Assembly (NCBI RefSeq): GCF_012044895.1
Contig: NZ_CP050695.1
Coordinates: forward strand, 2,324,501-2,388,500
Origin: Aquisalimonas sp. 2447
GTDB lineage: Bacteria; Pseudomonadota; Gammaproteobacteria; Nitrococcales; Aquisalimonadaceae
Direction of reading: 5' to 3'
Length of the DNA: 64,000 nucleotides
Shown here: positions 61,946 through 64,000 of the stretch, one piece after another
Position numbering within the stretch: the first letter of the stretch is position 1
Layout of the letters: every line of letters starts with the position of its first letter
Position numbers and translations under genes: made by a program
The notes under the pieces: generated by a model
What the model was told of the DNA's origin: nothing
What the model saw: the letters and a program-made list of their open reading frames with translations, nothing else
Database searches by the model: none

Positions 61946-63693
61946 ATCTCCGGCCCCATGGAGAAGTGGATGCGGAACGGGGTATCCGGCTCACTAACAC
62001 CCCAGGCCAGGTCCAGCCGGATCGGCCCCACCGGCGACGACCAGCGCACGCCCACCCCGGCGCCTTCGCGGAAATCCTCGTCCAGATCGCTGAAGGCGTT
62101 ACCCACATCATAGAAGGTGGCCAGCGTCCAGCGCTCGAAAATCCGGTAGCCGTACTCGACACTGCCCACCAGCAGGTAACGGCCACCAATCAGGTCACCA
62201 TCCTCGTTGCGCGGCGCCAGGGACTGATAGCGGAAGCCACGCACGCTCTGGTCACCGCCGGTGAAGAAACGCAGCGACGGCGGCGTGCGATCGAAGCTCT
62301 CGGAGATCACGGCCCCGCCATCCGCCCGTGCGACGACCCGGTGGCGGCCGTACGTGCGCAGCCACTTGGTGCCAAGCCGGAAGCGAGACAGCTGGATGCT
62401 GGAGCCGAGTTCCTCGTGGGTGGCCTCCACGGAGGCGAACTGGCGATCCCCCCAGGTGGGGTCCATGCCGCCGCGACTGCGGGTCCGTGTCAGACTCATG
62501 CCCGGGAGGGTCAGGGTACTCTCGCCGCGGTCCCCGGCCTGAGTGAATTTCTCCCGCTCCCAGCGCAGGAACAGGGTCTGCGTCCAGCCGCGGGTGAGCA
62601 CCCGCTGCCGCTGGATCGCCGCAGTCAGCTTTTCCGTCTCTGTATCTTCGATGTCCTCGCGCTGCCAGCCCCCCTGGAACTGCAGCCGGTGGTCCAGCGG
62701 CGGCGTCAGCGGAATGGTGTAGGTGCTGCTCAGGGACTGTCGCACCTCCGAGACCTCGGCCTCGGAAGACAGGCTGTGCCCGTCGGCGTTGACCCACGGC
62801 TTGCGCCAGTTCAGGCGCACACGCGGGCCAACGTCGGTGGCGTAGCCCACGCCGACGCCCACGCGATTGGGGCGGTTCATGCGGACATCAGCCTCCACCG
62901 GCACGCGACGCTCGTCGCCGGCCCGGTCCTGGTGCGTTCGCACACGCACGTCCCGGAAGTAGTCGCTGTTGAGCAGGTTCCTGTTCAGCGCGGCGATGCC
63001 GTCGGAGTGGTACGGATCATCCGGTTCGAAGGGCACCAGTCGTCGCCGCAGGTCCGCCGACAGGGTCTCGTCGGTGTAGTCCACGTCACCGAAGCTGTAC
63101 CGGTCACCGGAGTTGTAGTGGAGGACGATCTCCGCCTCCTGGTTGCGCAAGCTGACGTTGATGCGGGTGGTCTCGAAGGCACCGTCAAAATACCCGCGGG
63201 TCAGGGCCAGGTTGCGGATGGCGCGCTTGGAGGATTCGTAGCGCCCGTGGTGGAGCCGATCGCCTTCGCGCAAGGGAATGCGATCGCGCAACGACTGGAA
63301 CGCGCTGTCATCCGCCGCCTCGCCGCGGAACTGGACATCCACCCGGGTGATCCGGATCGCCGGCCCCGGCTCCACATGGATGATGATGGTGTGCCGATCA
63401 TCCTCCCGGCGGCGCTCCACGCGGATCTCCGGCTCGTAGTGACCCAGCGCCTGCAATGCCTCGGTGGCGCGCTGATTGACCCGCCCGGCGAAGCGGCGCA
63501 CCACCAGTGGATCACTGCTCGGCGGCTCGCCCACGTGATTGCGGATGTTGTCGGCCAGATCCCCTTCCACCCCCCGGATCTCGATGGTGACACTGGCCGC
63601 GGCGGACGCGCTGCACAGCAATAGCAGCAGTCCGCAGACCGCGACCAGTGCGGCGCGGAAGGGGTGACGACAGCGGAACATCGGCAGCGGCAT
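61942..63693 (-). CDS. tamA: Outer membrane assembly factor TamA (Omp85 family)
   Basis: 583 residues with a signal peptide (about 1-32, hydrophobic AALVAVCGLLLLLCSASAAA). Three POTRA-like domains (about 33-275) precede a 16-strand Omp85 barrel with LGTKWLRTYGRHRVVARADGG, FFTGGDQSVRGFRYQSLAPR (the conserved VRGF/Y loop) and the closing LDLAWGVSEPDTPFRIHFSMGPEI. Partner gene tamB follows directly. Confidence 0.95.
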   Translation of the reverse strand: MPLPMFRCRHPFRAALVAVCGLLLLLCSASAAASVTIEIRGVEGDLADNIRNHVGEPPSSDPLVVRRFAGRVNQRATEALQALGHYEPEIRVERRREDDRHTIIIHVEPGPAIRITRVDVQFRGEAADDSAFQSLRDRIPLREGDRLHHGRYESSKRAIRNLALTRGYFDGAFETTRINVSLRNQEAEIVLHYNSGDRYSFGDVDYTDETLSADLRRRLVPFEPDDPYHSDGIAALNRNLLNSDYFRDVRVRTHQDRAGDERRVPVEADVRMNRPNRVGVGVGYATDVGPRVRLNWRKPWVNADGHSLSSEAEVSEVRQSLSSTYTIPLTPPLDHRLQFQGGWQREDIEDTETEKLTAAIQRQRVLTRGWTQTLFLRWEREKFTQAGDRGESTLTLPGMSLTRTRSRGGMDPTWGDRQFASVEATHEELGSSIQLSRFRLGTKWLRTYGRHRVVARADGGAVISESFDRTPPSLRFFTGGDQSVRGFRYQSLAPRNEDGDLIGGRYLLVGSVEYGYRIFERWTLATFYDVGNAFSDLDEDFREGAGVGVRWSSPVGPIRLDLAWGVSEPDTPFRIHFSMGPEI

Positions 63694-63707
63694 CGGTACG
63701 ACCCCGC

Positions 63708-64000
63708 CTAGAGCTGCAGTGGCGGTTCATCGAGGAGTGCCGCCTGCTCGCGCAGGGCAAGGATCTGTTCCTCCCAGTAGCGTTCCCCGCCGAACCACGG
63801 AAACGCCGGAGGAAACGCGGGATCATTCCAGCGTAGCGCCAGCCAGTAGGAGAACCGCATCATGCGCAGCGTCCGCAGGGCTTCCACCAGGTGCAACTGG
63901 CGTGGGTCGAAGTCGGAGAAATCCTCGTAGCCCTCCAGGAGCTCGTCCAGCTGCCGGGTCATCTCGCCCCGGTCTCCGGAGAGCAGCATCCAGAGGTCCT
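63708..64000 (-). CDS. srkA: Stress response kinase A (SrkA/YihE), C-terminal end only
   Basis: About 97 C-terminal residues; the N-terminus lies beyond the right edge. The frame enters as DLWMLLSGDRGEM, then RTLRMMRFSYWLALRWNDPAFPPAFPWFGGERYWEEQILALREQ and ends LDEPPLQL, matching the end of SrkA, an APH-like Ser/Thr kinase that counters envelope and MazF stress. It is 14 bp upstream of tamA and co-directional. Confidence 0.88.
   Translation of the reverse strand, partial: DLWMLLSGDRGEMTRQLDELLEGYEDFSDFDPRQLHLVEALRTLRMMRFSYWLALRWNDPAFPPAFPWFGGERYWEEQILALREQAALLDEPPLQL

Overview
High-GC DNA in which most genes run on the minus strand. It is dominated by a contiguous polar-flagellum and chemotaxis locus of the Pseudomonas/Vibrio type: FleQ, FleR, FlhF, FleN/FlhG, FliA, CheZ, ParC and ParP. 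Many proteins are strongly acidic (745-residue flagellin, FliD, the FliH tail, the DamX-like linker). Together with gene order this suggests a halophilic or haloalkaliphilic gammaproteobacterium, perhaps Ectothiorhodospiraceae-like; the family assignment is inference.

Layout. 1-6659: a co-directional signalling block with a LOV-type PAS protein (cut by the left edge), an HsbR-like phosphatase/kinase response regulator, an HsbA-like STAS antagonist, a short membrane MCP, a CheY-like regulator and a GAF hybrid kinase with its own Hpt domain. 6934-11284: tRNA-Glu, a DamX-like ATPase/SPOR protein, a diguanylate cyclase, and a FliK-like gene overlapping a stand-alone FlhB C-terminal domain. 11434-42329 (read right to left): fleQ, fleR, fliEFGHIJ, an IS1380-family insertion, fliK, fliLMNOPQR, flhB, flhA, flhF, fleN, fliA, cheY, cheZ, cheA, cheB, parC, parP, cheW and a DUF2802 gene. 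42538-43501: a Phd/ParE-type toxin-antitoxin pair between two almost identical repeats. 43539-49190: fliT, fliS, fliD, flaG, fliC. 49522-64000: an NfeD-like gene, a GAF-PAS-GAF-GGDEF-EAL protein, ppx, sixA, typA, ygjP-like, tamB, tamA and the end of srkA.

Regulation. FleQ (sigma-54 activator) sits at the head of the cascade. Good sigma-54 promoter matches lie before fleR and fliK, and a weaker one before fliD. A textbook sigma-28 promoter precedes fliC, and FliA itself is encoded here. FleR has lost all receiver-domain phosphorylation residues and its usual kinase gene fleS is absent. FleQ lacks two of the three c-di-GMP contact motifs known in Pseudomonas.

Repeats. The intergenic DNA is loaded with small double-hairpin elements. 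The main family is 91-92 bp (GTAGGGCGGACC...GGTCCGCCCTAC); three more families (GGTGCATC stems, GCGAC stems, GGGGCT stems) are built from similar half-units. They occupy most convergent gene junctions and several joints inside flagellar operons. No CRISPR array, rRNA or phage genes were seen.
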